Part shown: piece after piece, positions 45,417 to 56,053 of the stretch | How the letters are laid out: the number at the start of each line of letters is the position of its first letter | Position numbering within the stretch: the stretch's first letter is position 1 | Assembly (NCBI RefSeq): GCF_024362695.1 | Contig: NW_026063265.1 | Coordinates: forward strand, 336,676 to 400,675 | DNA length: 64,000 nucleotides | From: Pectinophora gossypiella | Lineage: Eukaryota; Arthropoda; Insecta; Lepidoptera; Gelechiidae | Direction: 5' to 3' | Translations under genes and position numbers: made by a program | Notes under the pieces: model-generated | The model's database searches: none | What the model saw: the letters and a program-made list of their open reading frames with translations, nothing else | Told to the model about the DNA's origin: nothing

Positions 45417-46282
45417 TAATTAAAATATCCCATACAAACTTTCAACCCCTATTTCAATCTCTTCGTCCCTTCTTTTCGCAATAAAAGGTATCCTATTTTC
45501 TTTCTCAGGGTCTAAAGATTGTCTGTGCCAAATTTAATCAAAATCGGTTGAGAGGTTTAAGCGGGAAAGCGTAACAGACAGACAGAGTTACTTTCGCATT
45601 TATAATATTAGTAAGGATTATTTTCCCTCGTTAAATAGTAAACAAACTAAGTGTAGGTGTTATAATTTCGTTGACGAACTGATTACCTATCCGTTTCTTT
45701 GTCTAAAATGAGTATTACCTTATTACTATGATTGATTACTGGGCTTAAAGTTCGTATAAATGTCTATCGAATTACCTCCTCAAGTTTAAAGCGTAGCTAG
45801 TCATGTAGTACTATATTAATTATGTGGTGTAAGTAATTAGATTTTATCTGTATGTAATGTAACAGTCAGTTGAATAAAAAAACTTATACAAATCAGATCA
45901 ATTAATTGGCGTAATGTGATTCTAGAAAGAGTTTTAATGTTAATAGATAGCTAGCTATAGCTATGTGTAGGTTCCTGTAGGAATGAGATATAACTGTTTA
46001 ATAAAGACAGTTGCATCAAAATTTTATCATAAATTCCCTAAATTATGGCGCCTACCTACCCTCTAAGTTAGAAAAGTGATCAAATAGTAACTTGAAGTCT
46101 TAGTAACACTCAGTTTAAAAAAAAACATCAAAATGATTTCAGTTGCTATGGCGTCATGCGCTTCTTGACACGATCACGCTAGATTTCCGCGGGAAAGAGG
46201 CATTTTCCCGCCGTAAAAAGTAGCCTGTGTCCGTGCCTAAGATCCTATCTTTAAATTAACCAAGTCTTATAAAATTCCGTTC
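45417..46282 (-). mobile_element. Reversed HelB/HelA fragment
   Basis: Begins with the reverse of GGGATATTTTAATT, the 5' part of HelB, continues through its CTGT end (about 45575-45612) into HelA, and stops at AAAATTCCGTTC, where a LINE starts. Its HelB sequence continues not to the left but at 49440 in the opposite orientation. Confidence 0.7.
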
Positions 46283-47917
46283 TTTTTACGAGTTTATAAG
46301 GACTCACGCAGTAATCAACAAATGTCATCATTCGTACTCATGGAAACCGACAAATGGGAAGCTCATTCTATATTAATGAGTCTAAGATCAAACAGCGCCG
46401 CAGGATGGGATAACATAACACCAAGTTTTCTTAAAGCAGCACACACAGACATAGTTCCTATAATAGTTCACCTTGCAAATCTGTGTTTTCAACAGGGTAT
46501 TTTCCCCGATGCATTAAAAAAGGCAATTATTACGCCTGTGTATAAAAACGGAGACAGAGCCGATCCTACAAATTATAGGCCAATATCAGTTTTACCTGCC
46601 ATATCCAAAATCTTAGAAAAACTAATAAACAGCCGAGTTTTGAAATATTTATCTAAATTTAATGTTCTAGCTACATCACAATATGGCTTTCAAAAAGGGA
46701 TCTCAACTGAAGATGCTATACTGGACCTCACCTCCACTGTTATTAATATTGTAGACAGTGGAGATAAGTGTCTGGCGGTCTTCCTGGACCTAAAGAAAGC
46801 ATTTGATACGGTATCTGTCTCCATTCTTCTACAGGGTCTAGAACATATAGGTATAAGAGGCGTCCCTCTCTCGCTACTAAAGGACTACCTATCAGAGCGT
46901 AAACAAACTGTAAAAATAGATGAACACGTCAGTATGGAAACGACAGTCACCTACGGAGTACCGCAAGGAAGCGTTTTGGGGCCGACATTGTTTCTCACCT
47001 ATATAAATAGCCTATGTAGCATGGATATCGAGAAGGGAAAAATTTTTTCTTATGCTGATGACACCGCTATTGTCTTTCACGGTAAAACTTGGGAAGAGGT
47101 TCGATCTGCGACTGAATCTGGATTAATTAAAGTAGCGGAATGGTTAGATGGACACTTACTAACTTTAAACGAACAAAAAACAAATTACATTTGCTTCACC
47201 ATCTACAACAGAACACAACCAAACGATGACTTTAAAATAAAAATACACAGATGTTCAAATCCATCAACAGTAAACTGTAACTGTACAGTTTTAAATAAAG
47301 TACAATCCATAAAATATCTGGGTATAATGGTTGACCAAAAGCTCACTTGGCACGAACATACAGAACTAATCATGAAGAGAGTTCGCAAATTTATTTGGTT
47401 ATTTAAAACACTAAGACATGTAGCGACAAAAAAACTGTTACGACAAATTTACATCTCATTAGCCCAGTCAATTATAAGTTACTGCTTGCCAATATGGGGT
47501 GGCGCAACGAAAACCAAATTCCTCGAATTAGAAAGGGCACAGAGATCGCTTTTAAAGGTAATGCTCTTTAAGCCCTTTAGATATGACACCGAATCTCTTT
47601 ATTTACAATCTGATATACTAACGGTCAGAAAGCTTTATATTCTTCAATTAGCGCAAAAGAAACATAAATCTCTTCCTTACGACAAAAACTTACTCAAAAA
47701 TAAAAGGCGGAATTTTGATGTCGCTCATAAAACACAAACTAAAACCACCTATGCTATGAGCCAATATAAAAGACAATCATCACACATCTACAATTTATTA
47801 AACAAACAACTAAATATATATCACCTAACATTTTTCAATTGCAAAAAAATCCTTGTTGCCTGGCTAAAAACCAAAACATATCAAGAAATCGAAAATATAA
47901 TTCAAACCAGAAAATAA
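46283..47917 (+). pseudogene. LINE 4 reverse transcriptase, N-terminally truncated
   Basis: From M at 46322 it is open for 531 residues, and coding continues upstream to the junction. RT motifs in order: AAGWDNITPSFLK, YKNGDRADPTNYRPISVLP, YGFQKGISTEDAI, LDLKKAFDTVSVSIL, YGVPQGSVLGPTLF, SYADDTAIVF (about 244) and IKYLGIMVDQKLTW, then ISYCLPIWGG. No internal stop. Without an endonuclease domain and 5' part it is a dead-on-arrival copy; the RT fold itself looks complete. Confidence 0.85.
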
Positions 47918-48016
47918 ACTAAACTGCTACTTAAAACCACTTCCAAATAGTTAAATCTACTTAGATCCATACACTCTCTCTCCATTTCTCTCACACCCAA
48001 CCGCATACCCACATAA

Positions 48017-48027
48017 AAACACACACA

Positions 48028-48118
<91 letters not shown>
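48017..48118. repeat. CT/AC microsatellite
   Basis: An uninterrupted CT run (about 48028-48048) joined to an AC run (48048-48118) in the LINE 4 3' region. Confidence 0.95.
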
Positions 48119-48120
<2 letters not shown>

Positions 48121-48429
48121 ACGCACACTGCAAACTGTAGGTATAAATAAAATTCGCTTAGTACCTTAGCGTTATTACGGCCTCTATGTGAAACTTTGTA
48201 CCCCTTAAATTAAAACTAGTACTTACACTTATGATACCTCTTGATTTGTAAAGACGATGTACTTAGTTTTACTTAATTACTGTAGCCTAGTTAAATAATA
48301 ATGTAAATCTAGTTAGAGAAGAGCGGAGTTTCCTATCACAAGCAAATCGTTGCTTAAATGGAGCCTCCGTGCACCTGATAATGTAAAATAACCAAGATAA
48401 AGAAATAAACATTTTTATTTTTATTTTAT

Positions 48430-49439
48430 TTGAAAGTTTGTATGGGAGTTCGTCATTTTTGGGGATAAAACCACGAAACTTTATATTTAGGAACTTGATA
48501 AGAAATAAAAAAACAATTTGTTAAAGCGTTTTTGAAAATTCGATCTTTGAGGGGATGAAATAGGTGTTGAAATTTTTTATGAGGTTCGTCATTTTTCAAG
48601 ATAAAAATATTAAATTTTGTGTTTAGGCACTAAATAACAAACAAAAAATCGTTTGTTCAAGCATTTTGAAATTTTTACCAGTATGGGGGTGAAATACGGG
48701 TTGAATGTTTGTATGGGTATTCGTCATTTTTGAAGATAAAACCATGAAACTTGGTACGTAGGTCTCTTAGGATGTGCAGAGTTTTTCAACAAACGGATTT
48801 TCCGAAATTCGAACGGAACGGAACGGATTCGGAACGGGAACTACGAAGCCAAACTTTTTGTATACAAAATATTAACCACTGAACTTAGGAACATGATATT
48901 TAGTAGTTTTGGGTGTATCAAGTTAAAAAAAATTGGCTTTTGTAGATAAAGTTCCTTTTAACGAATTCTCTGCATCGCCGCCACTGCCGTCGGTCGTCGT
49001 TCGTCGTCGCGCACATTCGCCGAAGTGTGGCGGCAGTCAACGGCGCTGTCTTGTGGTGGGGGAGCGCACGTGGTGTATACGTGGCCTGCTCGCGAGTGTC
49101 GAGTCCAAACAATTTCTACATTTTAACAAATAATAACAAAATAGCAAACGTTGTGTACAAAAAAGTTTTAAATTAGGTCATTTTAAAATATTTTTGTACA
49201 CAACGTGACGCTGACCCCTGTAAGTGTCTTGGACATAAGGGACCGATAAATATTCCTAGGTAATTTCTGCCACTCAATGGAATACATAGGTACTTTATAA
49301 CGACTGTAAACAGATATTTTTTATTTTTTTTTAAATATACCTACTTACTCTCTTTTAATCACATGCTATACCGTTCCTTTTATATAATCCTTAATATTCA
49401 AATTAAAAGTACGCAGACGAAGTCGCGGGTACCAGCTAG
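48430..49439 (+). mobile_element. HelB 3' half
   Basis: Starts within HelB at TGAAAGTTTGTATGGGAG and runs through the GC island and 60-bp palindrome to CTAG at 49436-49439, followed by T. Forward orientation, opposite to the HelB 3' half at 30741-31991, giving a 1-kb inverted pair. Confidence 0.8.
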
Positions 49440-50556
49440 TAAAATATAAATCCATGAAACTTTATATTTAAGCACTTGATAAAAAATAATTAAACATTTG
49501 TTCTAGCGTTGCTGAAATTTCGACCAGTGAGGGGGTGAAATGAGGGTTGAAAGTTTGTATGGGAGTTCGTCATTTTTGGGGATAAAACCACGAAACTTTA
49601 TATTTAGGAACTTGATAAGAAATAAAAAAACAATTTGTTAAAGCGTTTTTGAAAATTCGATCTTTGAGGGGATGAAATAGGTGTTGAAATTTTTTATGAG
49701 GTTCGTCATTTTTCAAGATAAAAATATTAAATTTTGTGTTTAGGCACTAAATAACAAACAAAAAATCGTTTGTTCAAGCATTTTGAAATTTTTACCAGTA
49801 TGGGGGGTGAAATACGGGTTGAATGTTTGTATGGGTATTCGTCATTTTTGAAGATAAAACCATGAAACTTGGTACGTAGGTCTCTTAGGATGTGCAGAGT
49901 TTTTCAACAAACGGATTTTCCGAAATTCGAACGGAACGGAACGGATTCGGAACGGGAACTACGAAGCCAAACTTTTTGTATACAAAATATTAACCACTGA
50001 ACCTAGGAACATGATATTTAGTAGTTTTGGGTGTATCAAGTTAAAAAAATTTGGCTTTTGTAGATAAAGTTCCTTTTAACGAATACTCTGCATCGCCGCC
50101 ACTGCCGTCGGTCGTCGTTCGTCGTCGCGCACATTCGCCGAAGTGTGGCGGCAGTCAACGGCGCTGTCTTGTGGTGGGGGAGCGCACGTGGTGTATACGT
50201 GGCCTGCTCGCGAGTGTCGAGTCCAAACAATTTCTACATTTTAACAAATAATAACAAAATAGCAAACGTTGTGTACAAAAAAGTTTTAAATTAGGTCATT
50301 TTAAAATATTTTTGTACACAACGTGACGCTGACCCCTGTAAGTGTCTTGGACATAAGGGACCGATAAATATTCCTAGGTAATTTCTGCCACTCAATGGAA
50401 TACATAGATACTTTATAACGACTGTAAACAGATATTTTTTATTTTTTTTAAATATACCTACTTACTCTCTTTTAATCACATGCTATACCGTTCCTTTTAT
50501 ATAATCCTTAATATTCAAATTAAAAGTACGCAGACGACGTCGCGGGTACCAGCTAG
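49440..50556 (+). mobile_element. HelB 3' half, second copy
   Basis: Begins TAAAATATAAATCC, the HelB sequence directly after the site occupied by a Helitron, and ends CTAG at 50553-50556. The 3' hairpin has one change (GACGACGTCGCG). It is the missing partner of 45417-46282. Confidence 0.8.
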
Positions 50557-50609
50557 TTTAATTCATAAACTTGAACCCATCACTCAATAATCAGGTAGTA
50601 TTAAGTAAA

Positions 50610-51285
50610 CAGCCTCCGTGGTCTAGTGGTTATTTATTTATTTATTTATTTCAAATCGGGAAACAAACAGCTTAAATAACAATTTAAAAATGCAAATAGT
50701 TTGTACATTAGCCAATGAAGTCTCCACTTATAACTAATACATGCATCACTGAGAAGTAGACAGAAGCAATAAATAAATTAAGTAAGCAAGCAATACAAAA
50801 ATAGAAAGAAAAGTTGATGCTACATTTGTTCCAACGTTTTGAGGGCAGATACAAATTGATTGTGCTTAAGATGAAATATGTCAATGCTATTGTATTTATC
50901 ATTATATTTGCTACAAGTTCTAACTATAAAACGGTGCTTTAGGTAATTCGTTCGTGGTTAGAGAGGTGGTTAGAGCGTTAGGCTCACGATCTTGTGGTCC
51001 GGGTTCGATTCCCGATGGGGACATTGTCGAAATCACTTTGTGAGACTATCCTTTGTTTGGTAAGGACTTTTCAGGCTTGAATCACCTGATTGTCCGAAAA
51101 AGTAAGATGATTCCGTGCTTCGGAGGGCACGTTAAGCCGTTGGTCCCGGCTATTAGCCGTAAAAATACCTCCACCAACCCGCAGTGGAGCAGCGTGGTGG
51201 AGTATGCTCCATACCCCCTCCGGTTGATTGAGGGGAGGCCTGTGCCCAGCAGTGGGACGTATATAGGCAGTTTATGTATGTTATG
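50610..51285 (+). mobile_element. tRNA-derived SINE with 11-bp target duplication
   Basis: TATTAAGTAAA occurs at 50599-50609 and 51286-51296. The A-box-like TGGTCTAGTGG is at 50619-50629 and the B box GGTTCGATTCC at 51003-51013; a LINE fragment splits them. The body has CACCTGATTGTCCGAAAAAG and the 3' end GGGACGTATATAGGCAGTTT, a tail shared with lepidopteran LINEs. Same family as 12008. Confidence 0.85.
50632..50965 (-). mobile_element. LINE 3' fragment inserted in the SINE
   Basis: About 334 bp starting with an ATTTATTTATTTATTT run, the complement of an AAAT-repeat tail. It is flanked by GTGGTT (50626-50631 and 50966-50971). No coding recognised. Confidence 0.6.
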
Positions 51286-51344
51286 TATTAAGTAAAGCAA
51301 AGTGTTGTTAATTACGGTTAGTATAATTTTAATTACATTTATTA

Positions 51345-52058
51345 CCCACGACGGAACGGAGCAGGTATATGCGTTTTAGGGTGAGAGATGTTTGTGTGTG
51401 CGTTTGTGCAAAGTAATGTTACCACCTATCTTTTAAACTAATGATCCGATTTTGAGGCGGTTTTCAATAACGGGATTGTGTTTGATGAGTTCATGTTCTT
51501 AGACAGGTGTCATGGCTGTAACTCACTAGGGGGTGCCACAATATTAGTGCAAAACAATGTTGCAATATAATCAAAACGAAATGTCCGATTACAATAAATT
51601 CTGTTTTCGGCAATGTGTACGTGGTAGCTTAGTGCATGTTCCCAACTAATATAAAAATTACGTCTTTCTAGAGGGTGCTACAATATTAGTGAAAAATAGT
51701 ATTGCAATAATATTAAAACGAATTGTCCAATTTCAATGCGGTTTTCAGCAATGGGTTCGTAGTTGAATGGTGCATGGTCTAAGATAAGTCTTATGATATT
51801 AACTCACTAGGAGGCGCTGCTATATTAGTGTGAAACGTTTATATTGCAATATTATTAAAATTAAAACGTATTGTCTGATTTCAATGCGGATTTCAGGAAT
51901 GAGTTCGTGGGTGATTGGTGCTTGTTCTCAGATGAGTGTTATAGAGGGACTTAATATTATGTGGTAGGATGAATCACACTTATTGTTTTGCGAGATCTTA
52001 CCTACACATTATATAGATTATAATTCGTATATGCTCTCTAAAAAGTCTGAAATAAAAT
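51345..52058 (+). mobile_element. Unnamed repeat starting CCCACGACGG
   Basis: Opens CCCACGACGGAACGGAGC like the insert at 5156, then contains three loose repeats of TTGTC(C/T)(A/G)ATTTCAATGCGG...TTCAG(C/G)AATG(A/G)GTTCG spaced about 170 bp. Non-coding. The right limit is uncertain; the foldback element follows. Confidence 0.5.
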
Positions 52059-52060
52059 TA

Positions 52061-52798
52061 AGCAAAATTAAAAATTTTGGAAAAAACCCACGACGGTAAA
52101 AATATCATCGAAAAAGAATAAAATAATTCAAAACCCCCGACTTAACCCAATTATTATGTAACGTAATATTATATTAGACTTAAAAATACTTCTTAAAAAA
52201 GAGTTGATATCTCGAGACATCGGTAATAGATATACTTAAGTAACTAAACAATGAATATGGATGTTTACAGTTTTTTCCTAACGTGTCTGTTTCTCGAAGA
52301 TATCCTTAAATGTAGCGATAATAATTTTACCATAATACATAACGAGGAATATCGTCGGGGGCTGCCATTAACCCAGCTAAAGTTTTTCTAGTGACGTTAA
52401 TACAATTATTGAAGAATTGTAGATGTTTAAACGACGATTTAAAATACACTTATGAGTATGATTAAATTTTTGTTGAAATTTTATATAGAAAAGGCAGCCA
52501 CCGACGGATATTCATCGGTTATGTATTTTGGTAAAATTATTATCGCTACATTTAAGGATATCTTCGAGAAACAGACACGTTAGGAAAAACTGTAAACATC
52601 CATATACATTGTTTAGGTACTTAAGTATATCTATTACCGATGTCTCGAGATATCAACTCTTTTTTAGAAAGTATTTTTAAGTCTAATATAATATTTCGTT
52701 ACATTATAATTGGGTTATGTCGGGGGTTTTGAATTATTTTATTCTTTTTCGATGATATTTTTACCGTCGTGGGTTTTTCCAAAATTTTTAATTTTGCT
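52061..52798. mobile_element. Foldback element, 738 bp
   Basis: Two inverted arms of about 300 bp (AGCAAAATTAAAAATTTTGG ... and its complement) surround a loop of about 120 bp (about 52371-52490). TA flanks both ends (52059-52060 and 52799-52800). The arms remain alignable to AATATCGTCGG/AATATCCGTCGG near the loop. Inserted near the C-terminus of LINE 3. Confidence 0.8.
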
Positions 52799-52989
52799 TA
52801 TTGTAAAACGTATACATAACCCCCAAAAAAGATGAATTTAATTTACTTAATCTAGAATTTTGAATAGCAATTTTATGTTTATTTCTTGTATTGTAAGTAT
52901 GCCTTTCACAGTTTCTCGGAAGGAGAGATAAGTTTTTACGTACATACATAATGTTATCATATATATATTGACTTGCGACAGTCAGTATA
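52799..52989 (-). pseudogene. LINE 3 ORF2 C-terminus
   Basis: Codes ILTVASQYIYDNIMYVRKN, then RHTYNTRNKHKI and FLGVMYTFYNK, the tail that follows RT in CR1-like ORF2. It joins upstream to LFKEIN at 53481 if the two MITEs are removed. The foldback element at 52798 ends it. Confidence 0.7.
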
Positions 52990-53218
52990 CAGGGTGTTAG
53001 TGGCATCGGTAACGAAAACTTTGAGGGATGATTGAGGCCATGATTCTGAGTTGATATCAAGTGGCTTTTTCCGTCGCAAAAGTATGGAACGGAAAATAAT
53101 TTAAAAAACATTAAAAAAAATTCATAAATTTTCCGACAGGAAATTCCACTTATTATCAACTCAGAATCATGGTCTGAATCATCCCCCTCAGTATTCGTTA
53201 CGGTGTCACTAACACCCA
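52990..53218. mobile_element. TA-family MITE, 229 bp (first)
   Basis: CAGGGTGTTAGTGGCATCGG at the left and GTGTCACTAACACCCA at the right, flanked by TA. The interior is made of the subterminal parts of the 10756 element facing each other. Confidence 0.75.
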
Positions 53219-53251
53219 TACCTACTTGTATGGCTACCTGTAGTACTGGTA

Positions 53252-53480
53252 AGGGGTGTAAGTGACATCGTAACGAATACTGAGGGGGCTGATTTAGCTC
53301 AGTATTCTGAGTTAATATCAAGTGGAATTTTCGATCGCAAAAGTATAGAATTAAAAAATAATTAAAAAACAACTAAAAAAAACATGAATTTTGCGACGGA
53401 AAATCCACTTGATATTTAACTCAGAATCTTGATCTGAATCATCCCCCTCAGTATTCGTTACGATGTCACTAACACCCCTG
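53252..53480. mobile_element. TA-family MITE, 229 bp (second)
   Basis: AGGGGTGTAAGTGACATCGT ... ACGATGTCACTAACACCCCTG with flanking TA. Only about 30 bp of LINE 3 lie between it and the first MITE. Confidence 0.75.
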
Positions 53481-54950
53481 TATTTATTTCTTTAAACAGC
53501 TCCCTCAAAGAGTCCCGACAACGCAGCTTATAAATAGCGCGAACTGCTCTTTTTTGAATGTTGAAAATAGTTTCTACATCAGCGGCTCGACCCCACAGCA
53601 AAATACCGTAAGACATTATGCTGTGGAAGTAGCTGAAGTAGACAAGTCTAGCAGTGGGTACATCTGTGAGTTGTCGGATCCTTCTGACGGCATATGCTGC
53701 TGAACTTAGCTTGCCCGCTAGTGATCAATATGTGGGCCCCATTGAAGTTTTGAATCTACAGTAATTCCTAAGAAAACTGTGTGTTCAACAAAATCTAGTT
53801 TCTCATCGTTAATTTTAATGTTATTATTTACTTTCTTTACGTTTGGTAGAAACAAATTTAATACACTTCGTTTTCTTAGCATTTAGAACTAGGTTATTTA
53901 CTGTAAACCAACTTAGAACCTGCGACACAGCGCTGTTTGCTTCGTCAAATTCCTCTAACTTTCTGTCGATTTTAAATATAAGAGAAGTGTCATCCGCGAA
54001 CAGCACAATGTCAGCTTGGTTCTGTACTACATAAGGTAAAACATTTATGTACACTAAAAAAGAAACGGACCCAAAAAGGATCCTTGAGGAACTCCCATTT
54101 GAACATGAGAGCCCGAAGAAGTTGTACTATTGATTTGTACCCTTTTGTATCCTACCACCTAGATATGAATTTAACAAACTGAGAGCTCCATTATTTAGTC
54201 CATAGTGCCTCAATTTCAAAAGCAAGGTCTCGTGATCCACGCAGTCGAACGCCTTAGACAAGTCACAGAATACTCCTACGGCATTCTGCGACTTCTCCCA
54301 AGCATCGAAAATGTGTCGAACAAATGTCACACTCGCGTCTGTTGTAGACCGACCCTTAGTAAAACCAAACTGCTGGCTGTGGAGTAAGTTATTTAAATTA
54401 AAATGACATAGAAGTTGGTCGAGAATAATTTTATCGAAAATTTTACTAAGTACTGGTAGAATAGAAACCGGTCTATAATTCGTGGGGTCTGATTTAGTGC
54501 CCGATTTAAAAAGAGGTATAACTTTACTGATTTTCATTAAATTTGGAAAAGTGCCATTTTCAACACTCATATTAAAAATGTAAGCTAGATATGGTGCTAA
54601 GATATCAATAACAGAGCTCATCAATTTGACAGACAATCCCCATAAATCTTTCGAGGTTTTAAGTTTCAGCTGTTTGAATACTTTAACAATACTACTCGGA
54701 TCAACGCGTTTAAAATCAAATAATTCAGTGCAAGCAGTAACATTACTTTTTAATAATATATCAGCTTGAACAGGAGAGGACCTGAGAGATTCTGTAGTTT
54801 TTACAGGGATGTTCGTGAAGAATTTATCAAAAACTTCAGCTACATCTTTATCTTGTTTTACTAACCCAGTGCCCGATTCTATATTGTATTCTATTCACGC
54901 GGTTTAGAAGCCTTTGTTTCACTATTATTACTTGCCAAACTGCCTTTATT
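53481..54950 (-). pseudogene. LINE 3 reverse transcriptase
   Basis: In order on the minus strand: KISKVIPLFKSGTKSDPTNY then RPVSILPVLSKIFDK, QFGFTKGRSTTDASV, CDLSKAFDCVDHETLLLK and LNSYLGGR (54636-54127), a frameshift, then FADDTSLIF (about 54000) and NNLVLNAKKTKCIKF, and near 53500-53600 QKRAVRAIYKLRCRDSLREL. Frame changes at about 54130, 53824 and elsewhere. Confidence 0.8.
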
Positions 54951-55020
54951 TATTATCCGCGGTCTTTATTTTACTACTAATATGCATCTGTTTGGCCTGT
55001 AACACACTCTTCGAACTATT

Positions 55021-56053
55021 TTAGGAATAATTTTTGACGTAGCTTTTGAAACTATCAGCGTGTGTATACGTTTTTTCCTCATATAAAGAATAAAGAGTAT
55101 TTCTACTTTTGCGAATGCCTACGGTAGCCCAGTCCTGAACTTGAATGATTTGACTGTTGGTAACTACCTTTTGATGGAAAATTATTTTCAAATTCTTTAT
55201 GGATAATAGTGAAGAAATCCCTGTAAAAATCGTCAGGATTGTCTGTATCAAAGTTTGGACAAGGTAAGTTACTAATAAGACTATTTCGATATTCTCTATC
55301 CGACTTATCAGTGATGGGTCGAGTACTAATTTAATTTTTGCACATTTTTAAGTACTGGAAAACTAACCAACTGCCACTGTGATCAGACTTAAAACAGTTA
55401 AGGATACTGTTATCTTGGAAATCACAATTGCAAAAAATGTTATCTAAACATGAGGCAGTTGTTTCTGTAATTCTAGTTGGCTCCATAAATATATTAACAA
55501 GGTTAAATGATGTAAACAAACTTAGAAATCTAGTTGTAATTGAATCTACTTCATATAAATCAACGTTAAAATCTCCACACACTATAATGGATTTATTACT
55601 TTTGGATATGACCTTCAGTACATTTTCCATCACTGATTCAAAAACTGTGAAGTTAGCACTGTATGGGGGTCTGTATACGGCCACAACAATATGTTTCTCT
55701 GTTTCTATACATGAAATCTCCATAGTGCCCTCTATCGAAAGTCCAGTAATATCTTTGCGTTCTTTATATTTTAAACTATTTCTGATAAAAATAAGGGAGC
55801 CACCACGTATTTTGATCTTTCGACAGAAAGCGCTAGCCAAATGATAATTTTCAAAACCGAATAACAATTCATAATCCTTAAACCAATGCTCAGTAATACA
55901 TAAAATGTCAATAAAAAATGTCTCTAAAAATAATTCTATGTCCAATTCTTTGCCAGAGAAGCCTTGAATATTTTGGTGAACTAGTTTTAATATTCCAAGC
56001 TTCTCTTTTGTCTTATTGTCTAGTTTAAAGATGAAGTACCATTCGTGGTACAT
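55021..56053 (-). pseudogene. LINE 3 AP endonuclease and linker
   Basis: LVHQNIQGFSGKELDIELFL, ITEHWFKD, RGGSLIFIRNS, VVAVYRPPYS, VCGDFNVDLYE, CLDNIFCN and SDHSG are all in one frame (56053 to 55331): a full endonuclease with the expected catalytic blocks. It ends at a stop; a linker piece at 55251-55021 is in another frame. Its ATG end overlaps ORF1, as in LINE 1. Confidence 0.8.

Larger units (their letters stand above)
46283..48429 (+). mobile_element. LINE 4, 5'-truncated
   Basis: The open frame begins at the junction with the Helitron fragment, so the endonuclease and ORF1 are missing. After the stop at 47917 come a 3' region of about 0.5 kb with a dinucleotide repeat, and an AATAAACATTTTTATTTTTA tail. 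HelB sequence resumes at about 48430 in the opposite orientation to the left flank, so it is not a simple insertion into one element. Confidence 0.75.

Noticed and set aside
50960..51030. tRNA gene
   Set aside because: The B box and A box belong to a SINE whose body and target duplication are visible; no full cloverleaf.
52788..53372. 194-codon minus-strand frame
   Set aside because: A chance fusion of two MITEs with the tail of LINE 3 ORF2; only the last part is real coding sequence.
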